A DNA stretch of 5,324 nt, taken from positions 1 through 5,324 of the forward strand of contig JALSON010000026.1 of assembly GCA_026986455.1 (NCBI GenBank). Reading direction: 5' to 3'. This document shows, piece by piece, positions 5,261-5,324 of the stretch. Under the pieces are notes generated by a model that ran no database searches, had not been told where the DNA came from, and saw nothing but the letters and a program-made list of their open reading frames with translations. The translations under genes and the position numbers were made by a program. This DNA is from Thermococcaceae archaeon (GTDB lineage: Archaea > Methanobacteriota_B > Thermococci > Thermococcales > Thermococcaceae). Within the stretch, counting starts at the first letter, position 1. Each line of letters opens with the position of its first letter.

Positions 5261-5324
5261 ACGAGATAATTGCGCTGATCAAGAGAGCGGAGGAAAGACT
5301 AATGGCCTCCAAAGACCTCTTTTC
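5257..5324 (+). CDS. HEPN-domain protein, N-terminus only (partial, runs off the right edge)
   Basis: The ATG overlaps the MNT stop (ATGA). The 22 visible codons read MNEIIALIKRAEERLMAS and then KDLF, an amphipathic helix of the kind that opens HEPN domains (AEERL...AK). HEPN proteins are the usual partners of MNT genes and in known pairs are RNA-cleaving toxins with an Rx4-6H motif, which would lie beyond the window. The assignment rests on the MNT neighbour and the helix; catalytic residues cannot be checked here. Confidence 0.65.
   Translation, partial: MNEIIALIKRAEERLMASKDLF

Overview
The window looks like a piece of a Thermococcales genome (Thermococcus/Pyrococcus type). The reasons are GC-rich coding DNA with AT-rich archaeal TATA boxes (TTTAAA type), GGTGA/GGTGAT-type Shine-Dalgarno sites, an archaeosine radical-SAM enzyme, a multi-subunit 2-oxoacid:ferredoxin oxidoreductase with a separate ferredoxin subunit, and two toxin-antitoxin-like gene pairs. 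The genus is inferred from gene content; no species is claimed.

Left part, minus strand (1-1411): a compact three-gene unit read leftwards. It holds a small putative antitoxin (1223-1411), a PIN-domain VapC-type toxin (778-1242) overlapping it by 20 nt, and surE, a 5'/3'-nucleotidase whose ATG follows the toxin stop codon with no gap. surE runs off the left edge, probably only a few residues short of its end.

Middle, plus strand (1412-2678): a 90-bp divergent promoter region, then the archaeosine-forming radical SAM enzyme RaSEA (1502-2476), then a roughly 200-bp AT-rich intergenic stretch. That stretch carries a T-run terminator candidate, two nearly identical TTTAC-N4-GTAAA palindromes 160 bp apart, and the promoter of the next operon.

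Right part, plus strand (2679-5324): a tightly packed operon korD-korA-korB for a ferredoxin-dependent 2-oxoacid (probably 2-oxoglutarate) oxidoreductase. It continues with no gap into a minimal nucleotidyltransferase (MNT, 4985-5260) and the first 22 codons of a gene whose start and context fit a HEPN-domain protein (5257 to the edge). KorD supplies two [4Fe-4S] clusters, KorA the pyrimidine-side domain, and KorB the thiamine-diphosphate site and one [4Fe-4S] cluster. The gamma subunit (KorG) expected in this enzyme class is not in the window; the MNT/HEPN pair sits next to korB instead.

The main theme is that two toxin-antitoxin-type modules are physically and probably translationally tied to ordinary metabolic genes: vapBC-like upstream of surE, and MNT-HEPN downstream of korB. 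No rRNA, tRNA, CRISPR array or insertion sequence was seen.
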